Of a DNA stretch of 64,000 nt, positions 44,506-53,780 are shown one piece after another. Positions within the stretch are counted from its first letter, which is position 1. The number at the start of each line of letters is the position of its first letter. Location: contig NZ_FOGC01000003.1 in assembly GCF_900111105.1 (NCBI RefSeq), positions 82,700 to 146,699 on the forward strand, read 5' to 3'. Origin of the DNA: Rosenbergiella nectarea. Lineage in GTDB: Bacteria > Pseudomonadota > Gammaproteobacteria > Enterobacterales > Enterobacteriaceae. A program made the translations under genes and the position numbers. The notes below the pieces were generated by a model. The model saw only the letters and a program-made list of their open reading frames with translations, searched no databases and was not told the DNA's origin.

Positions 44506-46203
44506 ATGGAAAAACAATCTTCAGCACTGCTTCACGAGTTAACGGCTATTGTTGGCAGTAAGCAAGTATTAACCACTCAAGATGATAAATCCTTTTACAC
44601 CACCGGTTTTCGCGTCGGCCAAGGAGAGGCTCTAGCCGTTATTATCCCCGAATCCTTGACTGCACTCTGGCAAGTATTACAACGCTGCGTCGCTGCAGAC
44701 GTTATCATTTTGATGCAGGCCTCTAATACCGGTATCACCGGTGGCTCAACGCCAGATGGTAACGATTACGATCGACCCGTAATTATTATCAGCACCCGGC
44801 GCTTAAAAGGCATCCAGGTAATCGATGATGGACAACAAGTGATTGCCTATCCCGGCTCCACCCTTACCGAGTTAGAAGATATCTTAAGGCCCTTACAGCG
44901 AGAACCCCATTCGGTGATCGGTTCTTCTTGTATCGGTGCATCAGTAATTGGTGGATTATGCAATAACTCTGGCGGCTCCCTTATCCGACGTGGGCCGGCT
45001 TTTACCGAAAAATCACTCTTCGCACAGATCAGTGAGCAAGGTGAAATTACCTTAATCAACAATTTGGGTATTGAATTAGGGGAAACGCCTGACGAAATCC
45101 TAAAGAACTTAGAGGCCAAGCAGTTCACCACCGGAGATACCGACAACTGGCAAGGTAAGATATGGGCGGATGATTATGCGGAGAAACTACGTGATACCGA
45201 CTCAGCTTCACCGGCACGTTTTAACGGAGATCCGCATTATTTACATGACAGTGCGGGCTGTGCCGGGAAGATTATTGTTTTTGCTGCAAGGCTTGCTACC
45301 TTCCCGGCCAGTAAAGCGACAGAGACCTGGTACATCGGCACTAATGATGAAAAAGTACTGATAGCGTTGCGACGTTATCTCCTGAACCAGCTTGATCAGC
45401 TACCGATCCAAGCCGAATATATTCATGCCAATGCCTTCGATATGACGATGCGTTATGCCAAGCATATGATCCTCGCCATACGCCAGTTAGGCCCTCAGTC
45501 GATTCCCGGCCTGATGGCGAGAAAGGCGAAATGGGACATTAGGGTAAAAAATATCAAATGTTTACCCAGTAACCTGACCGATCGTCTGATTCAAGGATTT
45601 AATCAATTAACGCCCGCTTTGGTCGCTAAGCGAATACTGGAGTATCGCCGCCGCTATCAACATCATCTGTTGATTAAAGCGGACAGTGAACACGCTACAC
45701 AGTTAACCGCTCTCCTCGATACCTTTTTCACCGAGCAACAAGGCGACTATTTTGTTTGTGATAAAAACGAGGCCCAAGATGCATTTTTGATCCGCTTTGC
45801 GGTCGCAGGGGCAGCAATTTCTTACTGCGAATATTTGGGCATTGACCCTAATGAGCGACTGATTGCTTTCGATGCGGCATTCCGCCGCAACGACGAACAA
45901 TGGTTATTTGATCTCCCTGCTCATCTCCAGGACCAAATCCAAGCAGACTCTTGTTGCGGGCACTTCTTCTGTTTAGTGAATCATCAGGATTATATATTGA
46001 AACCTGGGGTCGACGGTAAGCAGTTTAAGCAAGAGGTGATCAATTACATTGAACAACGTGGCGCACGCTACCCGGCTGAACATAACGTGGGTCATTTATA
46101 TGCTGCCAAGGAAGATTACCAGCAACATTGGCGCGAACTCGATCCCACCAATAGTTGTAACCCCGGCATAGGCAAAACGAGTCGTCGTAAGTTTTGGCAG
46201 TAA
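44506..46203 (+). CDS. dld: Quinone-dependent D-lactate dehydrogenase
   Basis: A 565-residue FAD-linked membrane-associated enzyme oxidising D-lactate to pyruvate with quinone reduction. PCMH-type FAD domain motifs: VIILMQASNTGITGGSTPDG and PHSVIGSSCIGASVIGGLCN-NSGGSL. The C-terminal cap includes NPGIGKTSRR. The whole sequence follows E. coli Dld (571 residues). ATG 44506 has AAGGATCAGGCGG upstream; an earlier in-frame start would add 26 residues. D-lactate could come from the glyoxalase route that begins with GloA at 12124. Confidence 0.9.
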   Translation: MEKQSSALLHELTAIVGSKQVLTTQDDKSFYTTGFRVGQGEALAVIIPESLTALWQVLQRCVAADVIILMQASNTGITGGSTPDGNDYDRPVIIISTRRLKGIQVIDDGQQVIAYPGSTLTELEDILRPLQREPHSVIGSSCIGASVIGGLCNNSGGSLIRRGPAFTEKSLFAQISEQGEITLINNLGIELGETPDEILKNLEAKQFTTGDTDNWQGKIWADDYAEKLRDTDSASPARFNGDPHYLHDSAGCAGKIIVFAARLATFPASKATETWYIGTNDEKVLIALRRYLLNQLDQLPIQAEYIHANAFDMTMRYAKHMILAIRQLGPQSIPGLMARKAKWDIRVKNIKCLPSNLTDRLIQGFNQLTPALVAKRILEYRRRYQHHLLIKADSEHATQLTALLDTFFTEQQGDYFVCDKNEAQDAFLIRFAVAGAAISYCEYLGIDPNERLIAFDAAFRRNDEQWLFDLPAHLQDQIQADSCCGHFFCLVNHQDYILKPGVDGKQFKQEVINYIEQRGARYPAEHNVGHLYAAKEDYQQHWRELDPTNSCNPGIGKTSRRKFWQ

Positions 46204-46243
46204 GCGGTGAGGCGTTCTCCCCTTTGGAAGAACGCCCTCTCAC

Positions 46244-47113
46244 TTACTGTTTTTCGAGATAGTGCGCGATGACCGAGAGATCTTTATCTCCCAATCCGGC
46301 GTCTACTGCAGTTTGCCACAGCGATGTGATCGAATGTAGGTTTGGCATCTGCTCAGCCCCGCCGGCCTTAGCGGCAAGTGTGGCATCTTTTAACGCCCAT
46401 TTAAGCTGCATCTGCGGCTCGTAGGTGCCTTCATCAATCATCTCTAATTTCGTTTTCGCATAAGGGGCGGCTAGCGGCCCACCCTCTAACACTGACCAGA
46501 GCGTTTCGGGACTAAAACCAAGTTGTTTCGCTAAGCAATGGCTTTCGGCCAAACTCTGTACCAGACCAATCAACCAACTGTTAACCACGAGTTTCATGGC
46601 GCTCCCCGCTCCGGCATCACCCAACCAGTGGGTGCCCTTACTAATGGCCGCGAACACGGGTTCAATCTTTGATTGCAGCGAACTGTCGCCGCTAGCAAGT
46701 ATGGATATTTGTGCTATTTCAGCCGGTTTTTTTGTTCCTGAAACAGGCGCGTCGATGAAGCCGACATCAGGACGTTTCTTTTTGAGTAAAGCATGGATCT
46801 GTTGAGTTGCTTCAACGCCAATCGTTCCCATCTGAACAACGATGGCTTGGTCTGCTAACGTATCGATCACTTGATGTATAACATCTAAGGTGATTTCAGC
46901 ATTCGCGAGCATGACTAGCACAACTTCACTGCCTTCGACGGCTTGGGCCGGAGTTGACGTGAGGGTCGCGCCATTTTCAGCTAAATCCTTGCCCTTCTCT
47001 TCGCTACGATTCCATACCCGCAAGGTAAAATCATTTTTAGCTAAGTTGGCGGCAAAAGCATGGCCCATTGCTCCCAATCCGAGTACTGAAACAGTATTAA
47101 TCTTCGTTGGCAT
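46244..47113 (-). CDS. Beta-hydroxyacid dehydrogenase family oxidoreductase
   Basis: A 289-residue NAD(P)-dependent dehydrogenase of the 3-hydroxyisobutyrate/6-phosphogluconate group. The N-terminal Rossmann motif is VSVLGLGAMGHAFAANLAKN. It then shows VVLVMLANAEITLDVI, the substrate loop FIDAPVSGTKKPAEIAQISI, and the catalytic lysine in GAGSAMKLVVNSWLIGLVQS. It could act on 3-hydroxyisobutyrate, tartronate semialdehyde or succinic semialdehyde; the sequence does not settle which. ATG preceded by GAGGAATC. Convergent with dld, 40 bp apart. Confidence 0.82.
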   Translation of the reverse strand: MPTKINTVSVLGLGAMGHAFAANLAKNDFTLRVWNRSEEKGKDLAENGATLTSTPAQAVEGSEVVLVMLANAEITLDVIHQVIDTLADQAIVVQMGTIGVEATQQIHALLKKKRPDVGFIDAPVSGTKKPAEIAQISILASGDSSLQSKIEPVFAAISKGTHWLGDAGAGSAMKLVVNSWLIGLVQSLAESHCLAKQLGFSPETLWSVLEGGPLAAPYAKTKLEMIDEGTYEPQMQLKWALKDATLAAKAGGAEQMPNLHSITSLWQTAVDAGLGDKDLSVIAHYLEKQ

Positions 47114-47360
47114 AATCGATTCCTCTTGTGATTAACCATAGTGTAGATCAGATCAATCGATTAATGAGTGCCGAGCAAGGCTGAGAAATATTTTGTTGTA
47201 AGAATCATAAATTTGAAATACCTCACTAAGCTTTATCGGTACCGATGAGTAGACCGATCCCCACTGTGGCCAGCGGTTTACCGCTATAGTCTTTACTGCG
47301 TCGTAGGCGAGCACCTTCTCCAGTTCCCGAGACACTGATCACCTACAGCCGCTATCTTAA

Positions 47361-47651
47361 TTGGATACCGCCGCTGCTGTCAGCGTGGTCTATGCCTAGC
47401 CCGACAGCATCTTAATTTACCTGAGGTTTTCCGGGATCCTAATATTGCACATTGTTAACTGCCAAAACACTGCTCAGGATTTACAGATCACCATTCGGGG
47501 CTTAGGTGTGCGTTCTTCGTTATATCTAAGGCTGCCACTCACCGCGATATTCGTAGCAAGGTCACCCTACGTTATTAACCGCCTCCACCCAGTAGGACAG
47601 ATGCAAGCGTTATCTTTTTTTGACGGTGATTTGAACACCGATATTGGATAA
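47361..47651 (+). pseudogene. TonB-dependent receptor plug-domain remnant
   Basis: One frame from 47361 to 47651 reads DTAAVSVVYA-stop-PDSIL..., then NCQNTAQDLQITIRGLGVRS and GQMQALSFFD. Receptors of this type have TAxVSVVDxxx...NxxNYAQDLQISIRGFGARS...DGQGQLSHxD. Only part of the plug remains, with one stop and apparent shifts, and no barrel follows. The rest of 47114-47739 has no gene I recognise; a reverse-strand stretch at 47226-47335 reads SKDYSGKPLATVGIGLLIG in one frame and may be another scrap. Confidence 0.6.
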
Positions 47652-47739
47652 ACATCCCAAACAGATGGCAGAGCGGATCGTAATTATCATTTAGGTTATC
47701 CAATATTGGGGAGTGAAATAGACCGGTTCTCTCCGCCTA

Positions 47740-48786
47740 TTAGTGCAACCATCGCGCAACTAAGCGGGATAATGCCGGCCCTAGACAGAGCACAGCAATA
47801 AAACGCCCTGTCTGCATCGACATAACAAATGGCTGATTCACCGATACCGATGAGGCAATAATGGCCACCGAGTCTGCACCACCAGGACTGGTCGCTAAAT
47901 AGGCACTCAAGGGATCGATACCCGCGAACTCCACCAACATCCAGGCGAAAAGGCAACAAATTGCCATCAATAAGATAACGGAAAACAAAATGGCGGGCAG
48001 TGCATGGAAAGCATAACGCAGAATATCTTTGGTAAAACGTGAACCGATACTCCAGCCAATCATAGCATAAGCGGTTGCGAGTAAAGGTAGGGGTAACTCA
48101 ATTTGCAGTCCACCGACATTCATCGCGAGATTACTGATGATCATGCTGAGTAATAAAGGTGCCGCGGGAAGCTTGATGACATTGGAAAGTAATAAGGCTG
48201 TGAGGATGATAACTGAGGTGATGGCGAAAGCGCCCCAAGCAATGGGTTGTTCAAGTTGAGTGATGGCAGAAGTCGCTGAACTTTCTGGCGCCAGAGTGTG
48301 ACTGACAACGGTGGCCAGTAGAGTGACCAACAATACACGCAGATATTGCATAAAGGCGACTAATCGCACATCGGCCCCGAAATTACCCGCCATCAATGTC
48401 ATGGCTGTCGCCCCCCCGGGGGACGATCCCCACAGGGCAGTTGTCCCTGGGAGAATTTTAAACTTAGCTAATACGGCACCCAATAATGTGCTGACCGCGA
48501 TAACCGAAAACACCGTCAAAATAAATATTGGCCAGGTGTGCTGCATTTCTTTGAAGACTTCGATCGGCATTGCACGCGCAATCATCGCCCCAACCACCGC
48601 CTGCGCCGTACGAAAGAGCGTAGGATTCAGTGAAACCATCTGTTTAGCCACGGCAAACAGAATCGCGACAAACATCGGCCCTAGTAATAAGGCTGCTGGG
48701 AGATGGATTAATTCCAGCAATGATACGGTGACCAGACTGAGAATAATTAAGACAAGCCAACGTACTCTACGCGGTGAGTGTAACAC
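47740..48786 (-). CDS. abrB: AbrB-family inner-membrane protein
   Basis: A 348-residue membrane protein with about ten helices in two repeated halves, as in E. coli AbrB (AidB regulator, COG3180). Each half carries a diagnostic loop: TTALWGSSPGGATAMTLMAG near residue 115 and LSAYLATSPGGADSVAIIAS near 300. The family resembles transporters; its substrate and the reported regulatory effect on aidB are poorly understood. The start is GTG at 48786, just after GGGAGGGCGT. It is divergent from srfA. Confidence 0.82.
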   Translation of the reverse strand: MLHSPRRVRWLVLIILSLVTVSLLELIHLPAALLLGPMFVAILFAVAKQMVSLNPTLFRTAQAVVGAMIARAMPIEVFKEMQHTWPIFILTVFSVIAVSTLLGAVLAKFKILPGTTALWGSSPGGATAMTLMAGNFGADVRLVAFMQYLRVLLVTLLATVVSHTLAPESSATSAITQLEQPIAWGAFAITSVIILTALLLSNVIKLPAAPLLLSMIISNLAMNVGGLQIELPLPLLATAYAMIGWSIGSRFTKDILRYAFHALPAILFSVILLMAICCLFAWMLVEFAGIDPLSAYLATSPGGADSVAIIASSVSVNQPFVMSMQTGRFIAVLCLGPALSRLVARWLH

Positions 48787-48950
48787 ACGCCCTCCCTCCC
48801 AATCGTTAGCGGCGGAATAACTGTACGGCTAATAATAGTAATAATAGCCTAGTTAGGCCGACTAAACGTAATCTATTCGCAGCATAAGGTGCGTTTCAGC
48901 TCCGTATCATAAGTCATTAATTACGCAGAATGAATAGACTGGGATGACTG

Positions 48951-50117
48951 ATGTCGAAGGCAGGCTTACAAATAGAGAAGGGGCAAGAGTATATTGCCGT
49001 CAAGGTGGAGGGCATCCCCCTCGGTCGCTATGCACCACAAATATTCCAGCTGTTATCGCAGCATGGCCTCGATACTGTACGGGTTGCGCTTGCACAGCCG
49101 GTATTCAGTGATCAAGGTATCGCCCTACAGTGGTTTCCCCAGGTTTCCGCTCAAACCCTCACACCTTGGCGACAGGCTACGTTATCGCAGCAAGTGCGTT
49201 GTCTCGCGCAGCTGATTGAGATGGCGAAATCGATTGACGCTCTGCGTCAGCACATTACACCTCCTAGCTCTCGTTCTCTGACTATTATCGACCAAATTTT
49301 GCAGAACTTAACGGTTATCCCTTCTATTGAGGCGATTTTTTTGGCGGATCAACAGCCCCTGTTATTGCATTGGGGATATTACTGTCAAGACCGGATTGCA
49401 GTCGATCTCCCTTCTCTCTATCATCGCTTACAACAGCAGCTAGAGGCAGAGTCGCCCCCTCCACCGTGCGAACACACCGAAATTTCACCGTCACACTCCA
49501 CGCAGCGTGCCTTTATCTATTACCTGGCTGCGGTGGTGGTAGCACTGTTCATCGTGGGAGCCATAGCCTTAAACGCCACGCGCCCTGGCCTAGAACAGCC
49601 GCTAGCCACTTACCCGCCAGTTGTCTCAACGGTGGATGAGGTCAAAAAGTCTCTAGAGGGAGCGATCGCAGCTAGCCGATCCTTGCCGCTTCATCCCGCA
49701 GAATTGATTGCACCTCCCCCTGAAGTCAAACCTATCCAAGTGAAAAAAACTAGAGTGCCCTTGATGATCCCTGCACGTTCGCGCTACCTAGGGAACACCG
49801 ATTTTCTGGAAGGAGCGTGGCTCGCTAATCTTAACAAAAACAACAAGATTACCACCCTGTCCTATCACTTCACCCACGGACAGGCAAAGACCCATATCGT
49901 CACTGGCCAACAAAACTGTTCCACGACCAGTCAAGCCAGCTTTACCTCCACCGGTAAGTTGATCATCAACGCGACGAAAGCGCGTTGCAACGATGGCACG
50001 ACACTACCGGCTATCACCCTCATTTGTGAAAAAAGCGCGCCGAATACTCAATGTCGCTGGAAGCAAAATCCGTCAACCCCGCAACCCATCGAGCTATATA
50101 GTGAGAGAAAACAATGA
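48951..50117 (+). CDS. srfA: SrfA-like protein
   Basis: A 388-residue membrane-anchored protein related to Salmonella SrfA. The N-terminal 185 residues are cytoplasmic (with SIEAIFLADQQPLLLHWGYY, equivalent to HVFLVDGRPVITFWGF). A single membrane segment follows (FIYYLAAVVVALFIVGAIAL, about 186-206). A Pro-rich linker has RSLPLHPAEL, and the C-terminal domain has YLGNTDFLEGAWLANL, GKLIINATKARCNDGTTLPA and ICEKSAPNTQCRW with conserved cysteines. SrfA, SrfB and SrfC are co-regulated proteins of uncertain role once listed as virulence effectors. Its stop overlaps the srfB start (ATGA). Confidence 0.8.
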   Translation: MSKAGLQIEKGQEYIAVKVEGIPLGRYAPQIFQLLSQHGLDTVRVALAQPVFSDQGIALQWFPQVSAQTLTPWRQATLSQQVRCLAQLIEMAKSIDALRQHITPPSSRSLTIIDQILQNLTVIPSIEAIFLADQQPLLLHWGYYCQDRIAVDLPSLYHRLQQQLEAESPPPPCEHTEISPSHSTQRAFIYYLAAVVVALFIVGAIALNATRPGLEQPLATYPPVVSTVDEVKKSLEGAIAASRSLPLHPAELIAPPPEVKPIQVKKTRVPLMIPARSRYLGNTDFLEGAWLANLNKNNKITTLSYHFTHGQAKTHIVTGQQNCSTTSQASFTSTGKLIINATKARCNDGTTLPAITLICEKSAPNTQCRWKQNPSTPQPIELYSERKQ

Positions 50118-52900
50118 CAAATTTAGGCCAACAGCCGCAGATACTGTTTGTGGATTCAGGGGTACAATTTATTGATCACTATATTGTCATTGACGATCTT
50201 GCGCTTGCTGACACGGCATTTATTCGCACAAGTGTTCACGGCCCGCTTTGCGAAGTGACTCCTGATGCCAGGGGCTACTTCCAATATTATGAATATGAAG
50301 GTGCCCCGGTTGAATGGGTACGACCCGAGTACGCTTTTTCACTGTCAGCGTCGTTAGCAGCCTTACAACACCAGTGGCTGCCCATCCCTTATTTTACGCA
50401 ACAGGATACAAACAGCTCGCCACGACCGATGAATTGGGCTCGTGTTTATGTGTCACCACATCCACAAGTAGCTCAAGGTTGGAAACTCACGCTGGCCTTT
50501 GATACAAGGATCAGCGACGATGACAACGGCTTACAGCCAAGCCAGTTTGAGGTGCAACAGGGGCAACTCTTTGCGCTGCCGCACCAGTCGAACCTGTGGC
50601 AAGTCTTTTTTCAGCAAGCATGGGTCAGTGGATGGATGGCATCACTTTATCCTGCAGCGAGCCATTCCCCACCATTTCTGTGGCAAGCTCACTACATCAA
50701 TCTGCTTAAGGTAATAGTGCATCGGGTGAAGCCTCGCCCCCTTTTATTACGTGACGCAGGGACGCACGCTGAGCCTATCGCGGTGGATGCGATCATCGAT
50801 TTGGGTAACAGTAATAGTTGTGGTGTGCTATATGAAGTCGATACCCACTGCGTAAATCCGCTGAGTCTTTGTAGTGAATTGCAACTCCGGGATCTAAGCT
50901 GCCCGAGCCATGACGGGTATACTCTTTTTAGTAGCGAAGTAAACTTTTCTCCGGAGCCTTTTGGTCATCGCGGATTATCCTCAGCAAGTGGCAGGATGGA
51001 TGCCTTTCAATGGCATTCACTCGTTCGCATTGGGCCTGAGGCGCAACGCCTCAATGCTCAGTCGTACCAAGATCTTCAGCCTCAAGGGATAAGCTGCCCT
51101 CGTCGCTATCTGTGGGATGACCATCCAGCGAACGTCGTTTGGTTTAATGCTAGCCAGTCCGATCAGGCGCAGTATTCATCGATCGATCATCCACTCAGTT
51201 TATTGATTAACGACCAAGGAAATTTACTGGATGAGTTACCGGCTATGGGACGATTTCCCGTTTTTGTACCGCAGTTTTCGCGTTCGACGGTTTTTACTTT
51301 TCTGATAATCGAACTCGTCAATCAGATTGCAGTACAAATCAATAGCCTTCAATATCGTCAGCGACACGCTAATCGCGATATCCCCCGTTTCATCAGAAGG
51401 CTGATCTTTACCCTACCCGTCAACTTTACTGCAGTTGAGCGGCAGCGTTTTCTGATGTTGGCACAACGGGCGATTAGGCTAATCAAAACACTACAGCCTA
51501 AATTTTTCCCGATGAGCACTAACGATATTGAAATACGTATTCCTTGGGATGAAGCCTGTTGCGGGCAAATTTTCTGGCTTTGGCAGCAGCTGCGTAACCA
51601 CTCGGTACATTCTTTGCAGCAATACTATCATTGCTCTTCGCACACTGCGCACTTACGCGTTGCGTTAATCGATGTTGGGGGCGGCACGACCGATTTAGCG
51701 GTGACCGAATATCCCCTCATTGCGTCAAAACATTCTGCTATGCCCGCTTTCTCCCCAGAATTAATAGTAAGACAGGGCTTCACGTTAGCGGGTGACAGTT
51801 TACTGGAAGATGTGATCACCCATTTTTTACTGCCTCAATTTGCCGATCACCTTCGTCTACAAGGATTATCGTCAGTAGAGACACTCCTCGAACGGTTATT
51901 TAGTCGTGGGAAAAGTGATGAAGGCGATACCGTATGGCGTCAGTATGTCGTCAGGCACTTGTTGTTACCCGTAGTGGAGGATATTTTATGGCGTTATCGC
52001 CTGCACGAAACAGCGTATTTTTGCCGTGTTAGCCAGTTAATCGAGGGAGAGATACTGGCTTATATCGAGACCAGCTTCCAGGAGAAAATTACCCGCCTCT
52101 CATCTAAAAATAGTTGTGTTGAGGTAAAAAAATTGTGTTTCCAATTCTCATTTAATGATTTCGTCGATTTTCTGCAAAGCCATCACTGCCGCTTAGGGCA
52201 GCTCCTCACGCTCTTAAGTGACACTGTCACCAATGAGCACTGCGATGTGATATTATTGAGTGGTCAAGCTATGGAGTTACCGCTATTTCAGCATAAATTC
52301 CGCCAGCAATCGGTCCATTGTTGCCTATTAACCGAGTTACCGACAGATGCGGCGCTCCCTTTTTGCTCGACGGGAAAATTAGCTAATGGGAAACATGCCA
52401 CCAGTCTTGGCGGCTTGCTGTATTCTCTGACGACACAACAAATTTCCGCCGAGCGCTCAATCTTACCTGGCAACATTAGTCATGTGCCCGTACCGCGTTG
52501 GTATGGCCCCCTCGATCAAGATGGTCGACTGCACTGTGTTTTGTTAAGCCCCAGTTCTCAAGCTGTGCAACGCACCTTCCTGACAATTACGCAATCGACG
52601 GCCATCGGTTACCGTTGTAGAGAGGATGATGCGGTGATTGCTTCACCCCTTTTCGCGCTAATCCCCAATCGCCAAAAAATTAAGAATCTGGTACTGGGCG
52701 TAACCGTCGAACTTGAGTGGGCCTTCGATACAGAGGGGGAATTACTCGGCCTCCCCACAATTGTTAGCGTGGAAGATAGTCAACAGCTGAGTATCGATCC
52801 GCACTGGCTGACCCTAGAGATGAATACCTTATCCTGGCGCGGCGATAGTCAAGAGTATTACTGGCGTGATGACGGGCGTGTTATGCCGCCTGTCACCTAG
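50114..52900 (+). CDS. srfB: SrfB-like protein with actin/Hsp70-type ATPase motifs
   Basis: A 928-residue SrfB family protein, somewhat shorter than the roughly 990 of Salmonella SrfB. Matching landmarks are AVDAIIDLGNSNSCGVLYEV (phosphate-1-like loop, about residue 235), QGISCPRRYLWDD, IRIPWDEACCGQIFWLWQQL, VALIDVGGGTTDLAVTEYPL (phosphate-2-like loop, about 517) and GFTLAGDSLLEDVITHFLLP. The paired D-x-G-x-T/S loops suggest an actin/Hsp70-like nucleotide fold. It is translationally coupled to srfA. In other enterobacteria srfC follows; here a barnase/barstar pair lies on the opposite strand 2 bp away. Confidence 0.85.
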   Translation: MTNLGQQPQILFVDSGVQFIDHYIVIDDLALADTAFIRTSVHGPLCEVTPDARGYFQYYEYEGAPVEWVRPEYAFSLSASLAALQHQWLPIPYFTQQDTNSSPRPMNWARVYVSPHPQVAQGWKLTLAFDTRISDDDNGLQPSQFEVQQGQLFALPHQSNLWQVFFQQAWVSGWMASLYPAASHSPPFLWQAHYINLLKVIVHRVKPRPLLLRDAGTHAEPIAVDAIIDLGNSNSCGVLYEVDTHCVNPLSLCSELQLRDLSCPSHDGYTLFSSEVNFSPEPFGHRGLSSASGRMDAFQWHSLVRIGPEAQRLNAQSYQDLQPQGISCPRRYLWDDHPANVVWFNASQSDQAQYSSIDHPLSLLINDQGNLLDELPAMGRFPVFVPQFSRSTVFTFLIIELVNQIAVQINSLQYRQRHANRDIPRFIRRLIFTLPVNFTAVERQRFLMLAQRAIRLIKTLQPKFFPMSTNDIEIRIPWDEACCGQIFWLWQQLRNHSVHSLQQYYHCSSHTAHLRVALIDVGGGTTDLAVTEYPLIASKHSAMPAFSPELIVRQGFTLAGDSLLEDVITHFLLPQFADHLRLQGLSSVETLLERLFSRGKSDEGDTVWRQYVVRHLLLPVVEDILWRYRLHETAYFCRVSQLIEGEILAYIETSFQEKITRLSSKNSCVEVKKLCFQFSFNDFVDFLQSHHCRLGQLLTLLSDTVTNEHCDVILLSGQAMELPLFQHKFRQQSVHCCLLTELPTDAALPFCSTGKLANGKHATSLGGLLYSLTTQQISAERSILPGNISHVPVPRWYGPLDQDGRLHCVLLSPSSQAVQRTFLTITQSTAIGYRCREDDAVIASPLFALIPNRQKIKNLVLGVTVELEWAFDTEGELLGLPTIVSVEDSQQLSIDPHWLTLEMNTLSWRGDSQEYYWRDDGRVMPPVT

Positions 52901-52902
52901 GC

Positions 52903-53193
52903 CTACTCCGAGTCGGCCTGTTCGATAATAATATGGTACAGGTCAGGGTCTTGTTCTCTCGCCTCATGGAACAGTGCCACAACAGAGGCTAAGGGCTGGT
53001 CGGGTGCAAGTTGCTGAGGCTGGAGTTGATGAAAATAGCAGGTCACTGGTAAGGGAATTTCGCCGGTTAACCAGTCCCATAACGCGTCAAGCGAATCGCC
53101 AAAGAGGTAATCGGTGGCATATTGCTGACGTAACTGATGATAAAAATCAGCACGGGAATGGATTTGTGGGCAATCAAAATGGAGCGTAAACAT
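52903..53193 (-). CDS. Barstar-family ribonuclease inhibitor
   Basis: A 96-residue barstar-type immunity protein, similar in size to E. coli YhcO. It has the fold order strand-helix with FTLHFDCPQIHSRADFYHQL, then DYLFGDSLDALWDWLTGEIP (the barnase-facing helix and acidic residues), LPVTCYFHQL, and ends in a strongly acidic VALFHEAREQDPDLYHIIIE. Barstar binds barnase with its acidic helix to block the active site. The ATG at 53193 directly follows the TAA of the barnase gene, so toxin and inhibitor are co-expressed. The inhibitor lacks a signal peptide and acts in the cytoplasm. Confidence 0.88.
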   Translation of the reverse strand: MFTLHFDCPQIHSRADFYHQLRQQYATDYLFGDSLDALWDWLTGEIPLPVTCYFHQLQPQQLAPDQPLASVVALFHEAREQDPDLYHIIIEQADSE

Positions 53194-53661
53194 TTAGGGC
53201 ACCTGTTGGAAGCTACGATAATGATCGGTGGTCAGATAAATAAGCCCATCGGAAGAAAATAATAAACGGTCACTGTTACGGCGGCCGCAACTGAAGTTCA
53301 CATCAGCCTCTTGCCATGAACGTCCCGCTTTTTCTGGCAGACGATGCTCTCGATTAGAGAATCGATCACCGCCAATGACTCTCCCTGGCAAGACCTCACA
53401 CAAGTTCCCTTTCGATGCGACCCAGCCTTTTCGACGAGCCTCACCCTTACGGATATAGTAATCAGGTAGAGTCTGATGGGACTGGAGATAACGCGCGACG
53501 AATCGGGGATCGGTATTGGCTGTTACTGAAGACGCTGAAGTCTGTTTTGATGGCGAAGGTGGGACGTTATGAGAAGTTGAAGCGCTATGCCACGCTTTCA
53601 GCGCGAAACCGATCAACAACATGAACACAATAATTAACGGGCGAAATTTTTTTAACTGCAT
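53194..53661 (-). CDS. Barnase-type exported ribonuclease
   Basis: A 155-residue secreted-type RNase. A hydrophobic N-terminal segment (PLIIVFMLLIGFALKAW) is a signal peptide or anchor, followed by a Ser/Thr/Pro linker. The catalytic domain closely follows Bacillus barnase: YLQSHQTLPDYYIRKGEARR, GWVASKGNLCEVLPGRVIGG, DRFSNREHRLP, and the active-site Glu in WQEADVNFSCG, Arg in RRNSDRLLFSSD and His in TTDHYRSFQQVP. Compared with barnase it has two added cysteines (NLCEVLPG and NFSCGRR), which could form a periplasmic disulfide. It degrades RNA; role perhaps in competition or nutrient scavenging (inference). Confidence 0.92.
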   Translation of the reverse strand: MQLKKFRPLIIVFMLLIGFALKAWHSASTSHNVPPSPSKQTSASSVTANTDPRFVARYLQSHQTLPDYYIRKGEARRKGWVASKGNLCEVLPGRVIGGDRFSNREHRLPEKAGRSWQEADVNFSCGRRNSDRLLFSSDGLIYLTTDHYRSFQQVP

Positions 53662-53780
53662 AAATGAGACACGGCTAAGAAACGATGGAGAAAGTCTAGC
53701 AGAGTGTCAGTAAGATTACGATTAGAGAGCGATGGAGAGTCAGATGGATTCACCGCCTCGAAACAAGGCGGGTGAAAGGA

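Noticed and set aside
47153-47335. A 60-residue reverse-strand gene
   Set aside because: The frame has no recognisable domain; a different frame over the same bases looks more protein-like, so it is probably more debris.
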